A stretch of 64,000 nt of DNA, from assembly GCF_037860835.1 (NCBI RefSeq), contig NZ_JBBEOG010000012.1, forward strand, positions 1 through 64,000. The letters are read 5' to 3'. A program made the translations under genes and the position numbers. The notes under the pieces are model-generated. The model had not been told where the DNA came from and searched no databases. It saw only the letters and a program-made list of their open reading frames with translations. This document shows, piece after piece, positions 26,722 through 35,749 of the stretch (the stretch's first letter is position 1; every line of letters starts with the position of its first letter). This DNA is from Aquipuribacter nitratireducens (GTDB lineage Bacteria > Actinomycetota > Actinomycetes > Actinomycetales > JBBAYJ01).

Positions 26722-27438
26722 TCAGCCGCTCGGGCCGAACCGCTCGACGCGCACCCGGTCGGCCGGCATGCCCGCGGCGACGAGCGCCTGGCTCGCGGTC
26801 TCGGCGAAGCCGGCGGACCCGCAGACGAAGCCGGCGTCGCGCCCGTCGACGAGCGGGGCGAGGTCCGCCGCGCGCAGGCGGCCCGCCGGCCGACCCGCGG
26901 GCGAGTCCTCCTGCGACAGCGCGACGAGGGTGCAGCCGTCCAGCATCTCCTCCGCGTACGGCAGGGACGCGGCGGTCCGCGCGGCGCCGACGAGGCAGAG
27001 CAGCTCGGGCCGGCCGGTGTCGCGGGCGTGACGGAGCATGGAGACCAGCGGCACGACACCGGAGCCGCCTCCGACGGCGAGCGCGGGCGTCGTCCCGTCC
27101 CACACGAACCAGCCGCCGACGGGTCCGCGGACCTCGAGCTCGTCGCCGGGCTCGAGGACGTCGGCGAGGTAGCCGGACACCTCGCCGTCGACCAGTCGCT
27201 CGACGTAGAGCTCGACGAGGGGGTCGCCCGGGGCGGAGGCGACGGAGTAGGACCGGGAGGCGGTGTACCCGTCGGGTGCCGTCAGCCGGACGACGTAGTG
27301 CTGGCCGGGCAGGTGGCTCACCCGGTCGGCGACGTCGAGGCGCAGCCGGACCGCGGCGGGACCGGGCCGGTCCACCGCGGCGACGCGGGCGCTGCGCCAG
27401 CCGCCGGTCGGGGCGACGGACCCGGGGGTCGGCGTCAC
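26722..27438 (-). CDS. FAD/NAD(P) ferredoxin-reductase-type protein
   Basis: A 238-residue oxidoreductase of the ferredoxin-NADP reductase superfamily. FAD binding is shown by SRSYSVASAPG (RxYS), and nucleotide binding by LAVGGGSGVVPLVSMLRHA and the C-terminal GFVCGSAGFAETASQAL. There is no iron-sulfur domain. The GTG start comes one base after the stop of the molybdopterin oxidoreductase gene, so the two are coupled; it probably passes electrons from NAD(P)H to that partner. Confidence 0.87.
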   Translation of the reverse strand: MTPTPGSVAPTGGWRSARVAAVDRPGPAAVRLRLDVADRVSHLPGQHYVVRLTAPDGYTASRSYSVASAPGDPLVELYVERLVDGEVSGYLADVLEPGDELEVRGPVGGWFVWDGTTPALAVGGGSGVVPLVSMLRHARDTGRPELLCLVGAARTAASLPYAEEMLDGCTLVALSQEDSPAGRPAGRLRAADLAPLVDGRDAGFVCGSAGFAETASQALVAAGMPADRVRVERFGPSG

Positions 27439-27439
27439 G

Positions 27440-28042
27440 TCAGTCGCCCTGGTAGCGCTGCTGCTGCCACGGGTCACCCCGGTCGTGGTAGCCGTAGCGC
27501 TCCCAGAAGCCGGGTTCGTCGGCGGTGAGGAGCGTGAGCCGCTCGAGCCACTTCGCGCTCTTCCAGAAGTACAGGTGGGGCACGAGCAGGCGCACGGGAC
27601 CCCCGTGCGGGACCGGCAGCGGCCGCCCCTCGTGCTCCCACACGGCCCACGCCCGGCCGCCGGTGACGTCGGCCAGCGGGAGGTTCGTCGTGTACCCGGT
27701 GACGGAGCGGGCGAGGACGTGCGTCGCCGCCGGCAGCGGCCCGGCGGCGGCGAGGAGGTGGTCGACGCGCACGCCGGTGAACGAGGTGCCGAGCTTCGAC
27801 CACGTCGTCACGCAGTGGATGTCGGTGTCGACGCGCTCGACAGGCAGGGCGTGCAGCTCGTCCCACGACCAGCTCGACGGCTGCCCCACGGCACCGTCGA
27901 CGACGAGGCGCCACGTCGCCAGGTCGACCCCGGGCGTCACCTCGGCCGTGAGGACGGGCCAGTCGTCACCGACGTCGTACTGGCCGGGCGGGAGACGGGG
28001 GTCGCTGCGACGGGGACGGCCGGTGAACCCGCGGGTGGTCAC
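27440..28042 (-). CDS. Molybdopterin oxidoreductase, YedY/MsrP-like
   Basis: A 200-residue protein with a sulfite-oxidase-type molybdopterin domain. The cofactor-ligating cysteine lies in VDTDIHCVTTWSKLGTSFTGVRV; RSVTGYTTNLPLADV and HGGPVRLLVPHLYFWKSAKWLERLTLL are typical of the YedY (MsrP) group. No Tat signal peptide is present, unlike E. coli MsrP, so it probably acts in the cytoplasm with the adjacent flavin reductase. The true substrate is unknown. It diverges from the MFS gene. Confidence 0.87.
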   Translation of the reverse strand: MTTRGFTGRPRRSDPRLPPGQYDVGDDWPVLTAEVTPGVDLATWRLVVDGAVGQPSSWSWDELHALPVERVDTDIHCVTTWSKLGTSFTGVRVDHLLAAAGPLPAATHVLARSVTGYTTNLPLADVTGGRAWAVWEHEGRPLPVPHGGPVRLLVPHLYFWKSAKWLERLTLLTADEPGFWERYGYHDRGDPWQQQRYQGD

Positions 28043-28100
28043 GGCGCAGTGTCGGCGCTCGGCCCACGTGCCGACAAGGCCCCACGCGCCCGGAGCGGGT

Positions 28101-28106
28101 TAGCGT
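28101..28106 (+). promoter_or_regulatory. -10 hexamer TAGCGT of the MFS gene
   Basis: TAGCGT lies six bases before the GTG at 28113, fitting a leaderless transcript. Confidence 0.5.
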
Positions 28107-28112
28107 GCGCCC

Positions 28113-29333
28113 GTGCCGGCCGCCCCCGCCCCGTCCCTGCCGCGGCCGGTGTGGGTGCTGGGGGCGGTCGCGTTCGTCGTCGCCCTCGGCTTCGGCGTCG
28201 TCGTCCCGGCGATCGTGCTGTTCGCCGACTCCTTCGGGGTCGGCGCCACGGCGGTCGGGCTCGCCGTCAGCGCCTTCGCGTTCTTCCGCTTCGTCACCGG
28301 GCCGCTGGGCGGCCGCCTCGTCACGCGCTTCGGGGAGCGGCCCGTCCTCGTCGTCGGCGTCCTGGTCGTCGCGGTCACGACCGGGGCCGCGGGGTTCGCG
28401 CCGTCGTTCGCCGTCTTCATCGCGCTGCGTGCGGTCGGCGGGGTCGGCTCGGCCGCCTTCACCATCGCGGCGGTCACCCTGCTGCTGCGCGTCGCACCGG
28501 AGCACGCCCGGGCCCGGGCGACGGCGACGTTCCAGGGCGGCTTCCTCCTCGGCGGCATGGTCGGCCCGGCCTTCGGTGGGCTCCTGACGGACGTGGCGGT
28601 GTGGCTGCCGTTTCTCGTGTACGCCGCGTCCCTCGTCGTCGCCGCGCTCGTCGCGCAGCTGGGGCTGCCCTCTCCCCCTCCCGCCGAGCCCGTGGCGCGG
28701 GAGGCGGTGCCGCTGCCCGAGCGCCTGCGGGCGACCCGTCGCCTGCTCGGCCACCCCGTCCTCGCCGTGGCGCTGGTCGCGAACCTCGGCGTCGGCTGGA
28801 TGCTGTTCGGCGTCCGCAACTCCCTCGTCACCCTCTACGTCGTCGACATCGGCGGGACCGCGACCGTCGCGGGGGTCGTCCTGCTCCTGGGGGCGGTCGC
28901 GCAGGGTCTGACGCTGCGGTTCGCCGGCGGGCTCGCGGACACCCGCGGGCGCCGTCCGGCCCTGCTGCTCGGGTCCTGGGTGGCGGCCGGGTTCGTCGGG
29001 CTCCTCGCCGTCCCCGCGACGGGCGTGCCCGGCCTCGTCGTCGCCGCGGTCGCCATGGCCGGGTTCGGCGTCGGCGCCGCCTTCCTCGCGAGCGCACCGG
29101 GTGCCCTGGTCGCCGACGTCGGCCGTACGGGCGGACGCGTCGCCGCCCTGCAGATGGCCAGCGACCTCGGTGCCGTCGTCGGGCCGCTCGCCGCCGGCGC
29201 GCTCGTCGACGTGAGCGGCTACCCGCTCGCCTTCGCCGTGAGCGCGTGTGTGGTCGCGGTCGCCGGCGTGGCCGCGCTCCGGATGCCGGAGACGGCGCCG
29301 TCGGTACCGGTCCGGCGCACCGACGACGCCTGA
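28113..29333 (+). CDS. MFS transporter
   Basis: A 406-residue major-facilitator protein with twelve predicted helices. The loop after helix 2 (GPLGGRLVTRFGERPVLVVG) and its second-half equivalent (FAGGLADTRGRRPALLLGSW) are the classical MFS signatures. It looks like a drug or metabolite exporter; the substrate cannot be read. The C-terminus ends just before a 31-bp-period repeat array and a long hairpin shared with the convergent xylanase gene. Confidence 0.9.
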   Translation: MPAAPAPSLPRPVWVLGAVAFVVALGFGVVVPAIVLFADSFGVGATAVGLAVSAFAFFRFVTGPLGGRLVTRFGERPVLVVGVLVVAVTTGAAGFAPSFAVFIALRAVGGVGSAAFTIAAVTLLLRVAPEHARARATATFQGGFLLGGMVGPAFGGLLTDVAVWLPFLVYAASLVVAALVAQLGLPSPPPAEPVAREAVPLPERLRATRRLLGHPVLAVALVANLGVGWMLFGVRNSLVTLYVVDIGGTATVAGVVLLLGAVAQGLTLRFAGGLADTRGRRPALLLGSWVAAGFVGLLAVPATGVPGLVVAAVAMAGFGVGAAFLASAPGALVADVGRTGGRVAALQMASDLGAVVGPLAAGALVDVSGYPLAFAVSACVVAVAGVAALRMPETAPSVPVRRTDDA

Positions 29334-29340
29334 CCCCGCC

Positions 29341-29425
29341 GACACGGACACGCAGACGGCGCGAACGTCGACAGAAACGCAGACAGACGGCGCGAACGTC
29401 GACAGAAACGCAGACAGACGGCGCC
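29341..29425. repeat. 31-bp-period tandem repeat, locus A
   Basis: Three units: 29341-29369 (29 bp, degenerate), 29370-29400 (31 bp) and 29401-29425 (truncated). The conserved part is GACAGAAACGCAGACAGACG followed by about 11 variable bases ending in GTC. The same unit recurs three times at 47470-47562. It lies in the convergent spacer between the MFS and xylanase genes. Confidence 0.8.
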
Positions 29426-29434
29426 GGGGTGGAG

Positions 29435-29472
29435 CCGGTCCCGCGCCCGGAGTGCCCCGGGCGCGGGACCGG
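29435..29472. terminator. Bidirectional hairpin terminator
   Basis: CCGGTCCCGCGCCCGG (29435-29450) and its exact reverse complement (29457-29472) form a 16-bp stem with a 6-base loop. It sits between convergent genes, three bases beyond the xylanase stop, and lacks a T-tract on either side. Confidence 0.7.
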
Positions 29473-29475
29473 GGA

Positions 29476-32400
29476 TCAGCGCGGGCCCCGACCCGCCGGC
29501 CCACCGCGGACGACGACGTCGCGGTCGAGCCCGGCGACGAGGTCACCGGAGCGCACCAGCAGGGTGTGCGGTCCCTTCCGCACGTCCTGAGGCACCACCG
29601 CGGCGACCGTCGCGCTGCCGTCGGGTCCGGCCGTCACCGTCGCGACGACGACCTCGGACGGGGCCCCGCCGCGCTCGTCGCGCAGGACGACCTCGACCTC
29701 GCTGCCCGGCACGAAGCCGGACACGGAGAGGTCGAGCGTGCCGCCCGCCGCCACGAGCCACGAGCCGACCTCGACCGCGGGGTCGGGGACGAACGCCGGC
29801 CCGACGAGCTCCAGGACGCCCCAGCGGGCAGTCGTCTGGTAGCCGGCGCCGGTCGGGTCCGCCCACGTCCGGATACCCGTGCGGGCCCCGTCCGCGGCGT
29901 CGTTCACCTGGACGTCGAAGCCGTGGAAGGTACCGAGCCCGCCGTACTCGAGGAGGCTGACCGCGGCCTCGACGACGTACCCGCCGTCGACGACCGTCGT
30001 CGCGCTCTCGAGCCGGTCGGCCTGGAAGCCCTCGTCACCGGTCCCGAACGACACGACGTTCTCCGCGCTGACGCGGACCTGCGTGTCGTCGTAGCGGTAG
30101 GGCCCGTTCTTGACGTTCCCCGCGTCGAGGAAGATCTCGACGGAGTCCTGCTGCCACGGGTCCGATCCGGTCGTGTCGACCTCGTCGTCGCTCACCTCGG
30201 CGAGCACGTAGAGGGTCTGGCCCTGCCACAGGGTGCGGACGGCGGCGGTGGCCCCGCCGGTGCCCGAGACCTGCGTGTCGGTCGTGACGACCTGGGCGTC
30301 GGACCACACGTCGTCGACGTCGCCGTCGACGGTCGGGGCGACCGGGACGGCCTCGACGGCCTGCGTGAACGACAGCGGCTCCACGAGCGTGAGCGTGCCG
30401 AGCGCGCCCGGCTCGTTCCACGCCGTGTCGGTGCCGTCGTCGGTGACGACCGCGTCGAAGGACACGAGGTCGCCCTCCGCCGCACCGGACAGCGGCAGGT
30501 GGACGACGAGCACGTAGCCGCCGTCGACCTCCGCCGCGACCGCCCGGACGCCGGAGGCGTCGGTGGACCCGTCCCGAGCGACGACGTACGAGCTGTCGCC
30601 GACGACGAACGTCACCTCGTCCTGGGCCGACGCGGTGGTGTCGGCGACGGTGACGTAGGCGGTGAGGTGGTCCGGCTCCCAGCGCAGCTGGAAGGCCGCG
30701 ACGTCCTCCACCGGCAGCAGCGGCAGGCGGTCCCAGACCGGGGAGCCGACGGCCTCGCCGTCGAGCGGCACGTCACCGGCGAAGACGAAGGCCGAGCGCT
30801 GCCGGGCGGACAGCTCCCCGTCGACGACGCCGTAGTACGCGGGCTTCGCCTGCAGGCCGTCGTCGAACAGCAGCGGGTCGCCGTTGGCCGCGCGCCAGCT
30901 GCGCCCGTCGGTCAGGCCCCAGATCGTCACCGCGTACAGCTCGTCGGCCTGCTCGCGGAAGATCCGGAAGGCGTCGCGGTAGTAGTAGCCCTGGTCGACG
31001 AGCAGCGCCTCGGTGACCGGGGTGCCGGTCGTGACGTCGAGCTCGGTGACGACCTGGGTGAGGGGCAGGTCGTCGAAGGCGAGGATCGCGTCCTCCAGCG
31101 CCTGGACGGGCAGCGAGAGGCTGACGTGGAACTGGTGCCCCACGCCGTCGATCGGCACCTCGCGGGCGAGCAGCCGCTCCACGAGCGCCCGGTAGCGCGC
31201 CTGCTTGCCCGACAGCTCCGTGTTGTAGTCGTTGATGAAGAGGGTGACGGGGCGGTCGACGCCCTCCGCCGCGTAGACGTCGTTGAACGCCTCGTCGGCG
31301 TAGACGAACGCGAGGTCGACGAACTCCTCACCGAGGACCCGGTACCACTCGCTGCGGCGCATGCCGTCGGAGAACTCCCCGGAGTCCGAGATGACCTCGT
31401 TGACGACGTCCCAGGCGACGAGGGGGTTCCCCTCGCTGCCGAAGGGCCCGTAGTCGTCCGCCAGCGTCTCGGCGACGGAGAAGACGTGCGTCCGCATCCG
31501 CTCGCGCAGCACCTGCTTGTCGGCCTCGCTCGTCGTGAGCGGCGAGCCGTCCGCGGCCTGGAAGAACCACGCCGGCGTCTGGCTGTGCCACACGAGGACG
31601 TGGCCGTACACGCGCAGGTCCTCCTGCACGGCGAAGTCCATGATCGCCTCCGCCTGCGGGTGGAGGCGGAACGTCTCCGGCCCGCTGCCGGAGTACCAGG
31701 CCTCCGGCTTCATGTGGTTCTCGGCGCTCACCTGGTCGAAGTGCCGGGTGAGCAGCTCCGCCGCGGGGCCGGTGGTCTCGCGCTGGTCGATGGCGACCCC
31801 GACCGGCCACGGGACGGTGTCCTGGATCGGGGTGACGTCCTGGATCTCCGGCGCCTCGAGCGGGGTGATCGCGACGTCGTCGACGAGGAAGCTGCCCGCC
31901 GAGCCGTCGGGGTAGGCGGTCTCGAAGTAGACGAAGAGCGAGTCCGCGGTCGGCACCTGGTAGGTGGCGCTCACCCGGGTCCAGCCGGCCGAGGTGACGC
32001 CGGCGAACTGCCCCACGGTGTCGAAGGAGGTGGCCCCGCCGCCGGTGCGCTGCATGCTGAGCCAGACGTCGTCCGCCGTGGCGCCGGGCGCGAAGCGCAC
32101 CTGCGCGGTGATCTCGTAGGTGGTGCCCGTGGTCATGAGGCCCGTGACGTCGCGGCCGATGCCGTCGCCCTGGCTGCTGCGCCCGCTCACGAGCGCCGAC
32201 CGGGTGCCGGTGGCCGCGTAGTCGGTCGTCACGGCGAGCGTCGGGTCGCCGTCGCCGTCACCGCGCGGCACCCAGCCGTCGAGACCGTCCTCGAAGGAGG
32301 TCTGCAGGCCGGGACCGACGGGACCGTCGGGGTCGCCGGAGTCCTCGGCTGCGGCGGTGACGACGACGTCGTCGACGAGCACGGTGTAGGTCGAGCCGGT

Positions 32401-33351
32401 GTCCTCCGTGCCGACGTAGAGCTGCGTCTCGGCGGGGTCGACGTCGGCGGGCAGCGTGTAGGTGCCGGTGATCGTCGTCCAGCCCGTCGCGTCGACGGTG
32501 CCGCTCGCGACCCAGGTGTAGGCCGGCTTGAGCACGAGGCGCACGCCTGCGCTGCCGCTGGCGCCCTCGGGCAGGCGGGCCCGCAGCGAGAACGCGTACT
32601 CGCGGTCGGCCTCGAGGAGGCCGAGCGGGGACTGGATGCCGTCGAAGTCCGCGGTGCGCGTGATGCTGAGGGCGCGACCGGCGCTCCCGTCGGCCCCGGC
32701 GGCGTCGACGAACGTCAGCGTCGGCGACCCGCTCTGCGTCCACGGCTCGAACGAGTCGGCGTCGAAGTCGAGGGACGTGACGGTCTCGACGTCGGGACCG
32801 GTCGGCCCGCCGGTGATGACGACGTCGTCGACGAGGTAGTCGTAGGGCCCGGCGAGGGCGCCGGTGCCGATGTAGACGCGCTGGGTGGCGCTGTCGCCGT
32901 CGGCGGGCACGGTGTACGTGCCGCTGACGGTCGTCCACGCGTCCGCGGTCATCGTCGAGTTGCCGACCCACGTGTAGGCGGGCTCGACGACGAGGCGGAC
33001 CCCTGCGCTGCCGGCGGTGCCGGGAGCGAGCCGCACGCGCATCGAGAAGGTGTAGCTCGCGCCCGGCTCGAGGAGCCCGGGAGGGCTCTTGATGCCGTCG
33101 TAGTCGTTGACCCGGCCCGCGACGAGCAGCGCGTTGCCGCCCTCGCCGTCGTCGACGACGGACAGGGTCGCGTCCCCGTTCTGCACCCACGGTCCCGTGG
33201 TGCCGTCCTCGAAGTCGGTGCTGACGACGACGGGCTCGTCGCCCGCCGACGTGGTGCCCGCTCCTGTGGCGGGGCCCGCGAGGCCCCCCGCCACGACGAG
33301 GACGAGCAGTGCCGCCCCCCATGTCCTCACGCGTGCGCGTGACAGCTGCAT
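29476..33351 (-). CDS. Secreted multidomain GH10 endo-xylanase
   Basis: A 1291-residue extracellular enzyme that cuts xylan backbones. It has a signal peptide (1-31, ending PATGA) and three CBM22-like modules at about 40-190, 195-345 and 350-505, each with a FEDG start and a LVDDV(V/A)IT end. The GH10 domain covers about 520-880, with acid/base Glu in WDVVNEV and nucleophile Glu in VVTELDVT. CBM9-like modules follow (about 890-1195, AVPVAPTVDGDVDDVWSDA; NVKNGPYRYDD), then a C-terminal Ig-like domain. This CBM22-GH10-CBM9 order resembles xylanases of Thermotoga and clostridia. There is no sortase motif or SLH domain. The ATG has GGGAG six bases upstream. Confidence 0.95.
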   Translation of the reverse strand: MQLSRARVRTWGAALLVLVVAGGLAGPATGAGTTSAGDEPVVVSTDFEDGTTGPWVQNGDATLSVVDDGEGGNALLVAGRVNDYDGIKSPPGLLEPGASYTFSMRVRLAPGTAGSAGVRLVVEPAYTWVGNSTMTADAWTTVSGTYTVPADGDSATQRVYIGTGALAGPYDYLVDDVVITGGPTGPDVETVTSLDFDADSFEPWTQSGSPTLTFVDAAGADGSAGRALSITRTADFDGIQSPLGLLEADREYAFSLRARLPEGASGSAGVRLVLKPAYTWVASGTVDATGWTTITGTYTLPADVDPAETQLYVGTEDTGSTYTVLVDDVVVTAAAEDSGDPDGPVGPGLQTSFEDGLDGWVPRGDGDGDPTLAVTTDYAATGTRSALVSGRSSQGDGIGRDVTGLMTTGTTYEITAQVRFAPGATADDVWLSMQRTGGGATSFDTVGQFAGVTSAGWTRVSATYQVPTADSLFVYFETAYPDGSAGSFLVDDVAITPLEAPEIQDVTPIQDTVPWPVGVAIDQRETTGPAAELLTRHFDQVSAENHMKPEAWYSGSGPETFRLHPQAEAIMDFAVQEDLRVYGHVLVWHSQTPAWFFQAADGSPLTTSEADKQVLRERMRTHVFSVAETLADDYGPFGSEGNPLVAWDVVNEVISDSGEFSDGMRRSEWYRVLGEEFVDLAFVYADEAFNDVYAAEGVDRPVTLFINDYNTELSGKQARYRALVERLLAREVPIDGVGHQFHVSLSLPVQALEDAILAFDDLPLTQVVTELDVTTGTPVTEALLVDQGYYYRDAFRIFREQADELYAVTIWGLTDGRSWRAANGDPLLFDDGLQAKPAYYGVVDGELSARQRSAFVFAGDVPLDGEAVGSPVWDRLPLLPVEDVAAFQLRWEPDHLTAYVTVADTTASAQDEVTFVVGDSSYVVARDGSTDASGVRAVAAEVDGGYVLVVHLPLSGAAEGDLVSFDAVVTDDGTDTAWNEPGALGTLTLVEPLSFTQAVEAVPVAPTVDGDVDDVWSDAQVVTTDTQVSGTGGATAAVRTLWQGQTLYVLAEVSDDEVDTTGSDPWQQDSVEIFLDAGNVKNGPYRYDDTQVRVSAENVVSFGTGDEGFQADRLESATTVVDGGYVVEAAVSLLEYGGLGTFHGFDVQVNDAADGARTGIRTWADPTGAGYQTTARWGVLELVGPAFVPDPAVEVGSWLVAAGGTLDLSVSGFVPGSEVEVVLRDERGGAPSEVVVATVTAGPDGSATVAAVVPQDVRKGPHTLLVRSGDLVAGLDRDVVVRGGPAGRGPR

Positions 33352-33421
33352 CGATCGCTCCCTTGCGACTCGGTACCGGTTCCGCCGTTGGTGGTGCTGG
33401 TGCTGGTCCCGCTTCCCTGGC

Positions 33422-35749
33422 TCAGCCCTCCCCCGCCGGTGCGCCGCGCTCGACGCGCGACGTCGACAGGCGCTCGTCGCCCGTGCCGACCTCGTGGACC
33501 CCGCCGACGAGCTCGACGCGGGCGCAGACCCGCCGCTCGACGGGCGTGCCGACCCACAGCTCGACGTCGCCGGGCTCGACGACGCGGTGCATGCGACGGT
33601 CGGACAGCGCGAGCCGGGTCGTCGGCACCTGCAGGTGGACGACGGCGGACTCCCCCGGCGCCAGCGGCACGCGCGCCCAGCCCAGGAGCTGGGCGACGGG
33701 CCGGGTGACGGACGCGACCAGGTCGCGGGCGTACAGCTGGACGACCTCCGTCCCGGCGCGCTCGCCCGTGTTGCGCACCCGGACCGAGACGTCCAGGCGG
33801 CCGCCGGTGGGGACCTGGGCGGGCACGTCGAGCGCGTCGTGGGCGAACGTCGTGTACGACAGCCCGTGCCCGAACGGCAGCACCGGCGCGGTCTCGACGT
33901 TGCTCACCGACGACGCCCCTCCGAGGGTCGGGTGCAGGTACGACGCGGGTTGGGCACCGGCGGAGCGGGGCAGGCTGACCGGGAGACGCCCGGAGGGGTT
34001 GACGCGACCGGACAGGACGCCCGCGACCGCGGCCGCACCCTCCTGGCCGGGGAAGAAGGCCTGCACGACGGCGGCGCACCGCTCGACCGCCCAGCCGATC
34101 GCGTACGGCCGACCGGTGACGAGGACGAGGACGACGGGCGTGCCGGTCGCGAGGACCGCCTCGACGAGGTCGCGCTGGACGCCCGGCAGCTCGAGGTCGT
34201 CGCGGTCGCAGCCCTCTCCCACCGTGCCGCGCCCGAAGAGCCCGGCCTGGTCACCCACCACGAGGACGGCGACGTCGGCCCCCTGCGCGGTGGCGACCGC
34301 CGACGCGAGCTGCGAACGGTCGTCGTCGTCGACCGCGCAGCCGCGGGCGTAGGACACGTGCGTCGAGAGGAGCTCGTCGCGCAGCGCGGCGAGCACGGTC
34401 GGCGCCTCGATCCCCGTGGCCGTGCCCGGGTGGTGCGCGAGGACGTGGTTGACGAAGGAGTAGCAGCCGAACAGCGCCTCGTGCCGGTCGGCGTTCGGGC
34501 CGATCACCGCGACGTGCGCGCGCGGCCGGAGCGGCAGCACCCCGTCGTTCGCCAGCAGCACGACGGACTCCTCCGCCAGCCGCGCGGCGAGCTCCCGGTG
34601 AGCCGGCGGGTCGAGGTCCACGTCGCTGTCACGGCCGTCGTCGACGAAGTCGGCGTCGAGCAGCCCGAGCTCCTCCTTCTGCCGCAGGACGCGCACGACC
34701 GCCCGGTCGACGAGGGCCTCCGGCACCCGGCCCGCACGCACCTGCTCCGCGAGCGGCGCGAGGTAGGCGTTGCCCGTCGGCAGCTCGACGTCGACCCCGG
34801 CCTCCAGCGCCTGCGCGGCGGCGTCGCCGAGATCGGCGGCCACGCCGTGCAGGGTGTGGAGGAACGCGACGCCGAAGTAGTCGGCCACCAGCGTGCCGTC
34901 GAAGCCCCACCGCTCCCGCAGCAGGCCCGTCAGCAGCCGCGGGTCGGCCGCGACCGGGACCCCGTCGACCTCGGCGTAGGAGTGCATGACCGAACGGACG
35001 CCGCCGTCGAGGACGGCCATCTCGAAGGGGACCAGCAGGACGTCGGCGATCTCCCGCGGCCCGGCGTGCACGGGGGCGAGGTTGCGACCGGCGCGCGAGG
35101 CGGAGTACCCGACGAAGTGCTTGAGGGTCGCGACGACGCCGGTGTCCTGCAGGCCCTGCACGTACGCGGTGCCGACCTCGCCGACGAGGAACGGGTCCTC
35201 GCCGATGCACTCCTCGACCCGTCCCCAGCGCGCGTCGCGCACGACGTCGAGGACGGGCGCCAGGCCCTGGTGGACGCCCAGGGCGGCCATGCTCTCGCCG
35301 ATCGCGCGGCCCATCTCCCGCACGAGGTCGGCGTCGAAGCTCGCCCCCCACGCGAGCGGCGTCGGGAAGGTCGTCGCCTGCCACGCGGCGAGGCCGGTGA
35401 GGCACTCCTCGTGGGCGATCGCGGGGATCCCGAGGCGGGTGTTCTGCTGCAGCCAGCGCTGCGCGTTGCGCAGGACCTTGCGGCCCGCCGCCGGCGCGAG
35501 CGGCTTCGTGCCGAACACCCGCGTGAGGTGACCGAGCCCGTGGACGGCGAACCCGTCGAGCTCCGGCGGCACGTCGCCGACCATGGCGTCCTGCAGGGGC
35601 GCGACGACGTCGCCGCCGTCGGCGCCCGCCCCGATCCAGAGCCCGACGAGCTGCCCGAGCTTCTCCTCGAGCGTCATACGTCCCAGGAGGTCGCGGACCC
35701 GGTCCGAGGCCGGCTCCGTCGTCGTCGGTGCACCGAGCACGTGCGTCAT
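33422..35749 (-). CDS. GH3 beta-glycosidase, probably beta-xylosidase
   Basis: A 775-residue glycoside hydrolase family 3 enzyme. The N-terminal barrel has KHFVGYSASRAGRN, and the nucleophile Asp lies in GFDGTLVADYFGV. The second domain follows, and a fibronectin-III-like domain ends the protein (ERAGTEVVQLYARDLVASVTRP). No signal peptide is present, so it acts on imported oligosaccharides. The locus favours xylosidase activity, though beta-glucosidase is possible. The ATG overlaps the stop of the permease gene by four bases (ATGA). It is the last gene of the importer operon. Confidence 0.92.
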   Translation of the reverse strand: MTHVLGAPTTTEPASDRVRDLLGRMTLEEKLGQLVGLWIGAGADGGDVVAPLQDAMVGDVPPELDGFAVHGLGHLTRVFGTKPLAPAAGRKVLRNAQRWLQQNTRLGIPAIAHEECLTGLAAWQATTFPTPLAWGASFDADLVREMGRAIGESMAALGVHQGLAPVLDVVRDARWGRVEECIGEDPFLVGEVGTAYVQGLQDTGVVATLKHFVGYSASRAGRNLAPVHAGPREIADVLLVPFEMAVLDGGVRSVMHSYAEVDGVPVAADPRLLTGLLRERWGFDGTLVADYFGVAFLHTLHGVAADLGDAAAQALEAGVDVELPTGNAYLAPLAEQVRAGRVPEALVDRAVVRVLRQKEELGLLDADFVDDGRDSDVDLDPPAHRELAARLAEESVVLLANDGVLPLRPRAHVAVIGPNADRHEALFGCYSFVNHVLAHHPGTATGIEAPTVLAALRDELLSTHVSYARGCAVDDDDRSQLASAVATAQGADVAVLVVGDQAGLFGRGTVGEGCDRDDLELPGVQRDLVEAVLATGTPVVLVLVTGRPYAIGWAVERCAAVVQAFFPGQEGAAAVAGVLSGRVNPSGRLPVSLPRSAGAQPASYLHPTLGGASSVSNVETAPVLPFGHGLSYTTFAHDALDVPAQVPTGGRLDVSVRVRNTGERAGTEVVQLYARDLVASVTRPVAQLLGWARVPLAPGESAVVHLQVPTTRLALSDRRMHRVVEPGDVELWVGTPVERRVCARVELVGGVHEVGTGDERLSTSRVERGAPAGEG

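Noticed and set aside
29341-29425. CRISPR array
   Set aside because: Only three units, no palindromic repeat, 11-base 'spacers' and no cas genes.
29248-33342. A 1364-codon open frame on the plus strand across the xylanase gene
   Set aside because: It is Arg/Val/Asp/Gly-rich with no domain and lies antisense to a clear CBM22-GH10-CBM9 protein; such shadow frames are common in very GC-rich DNA.
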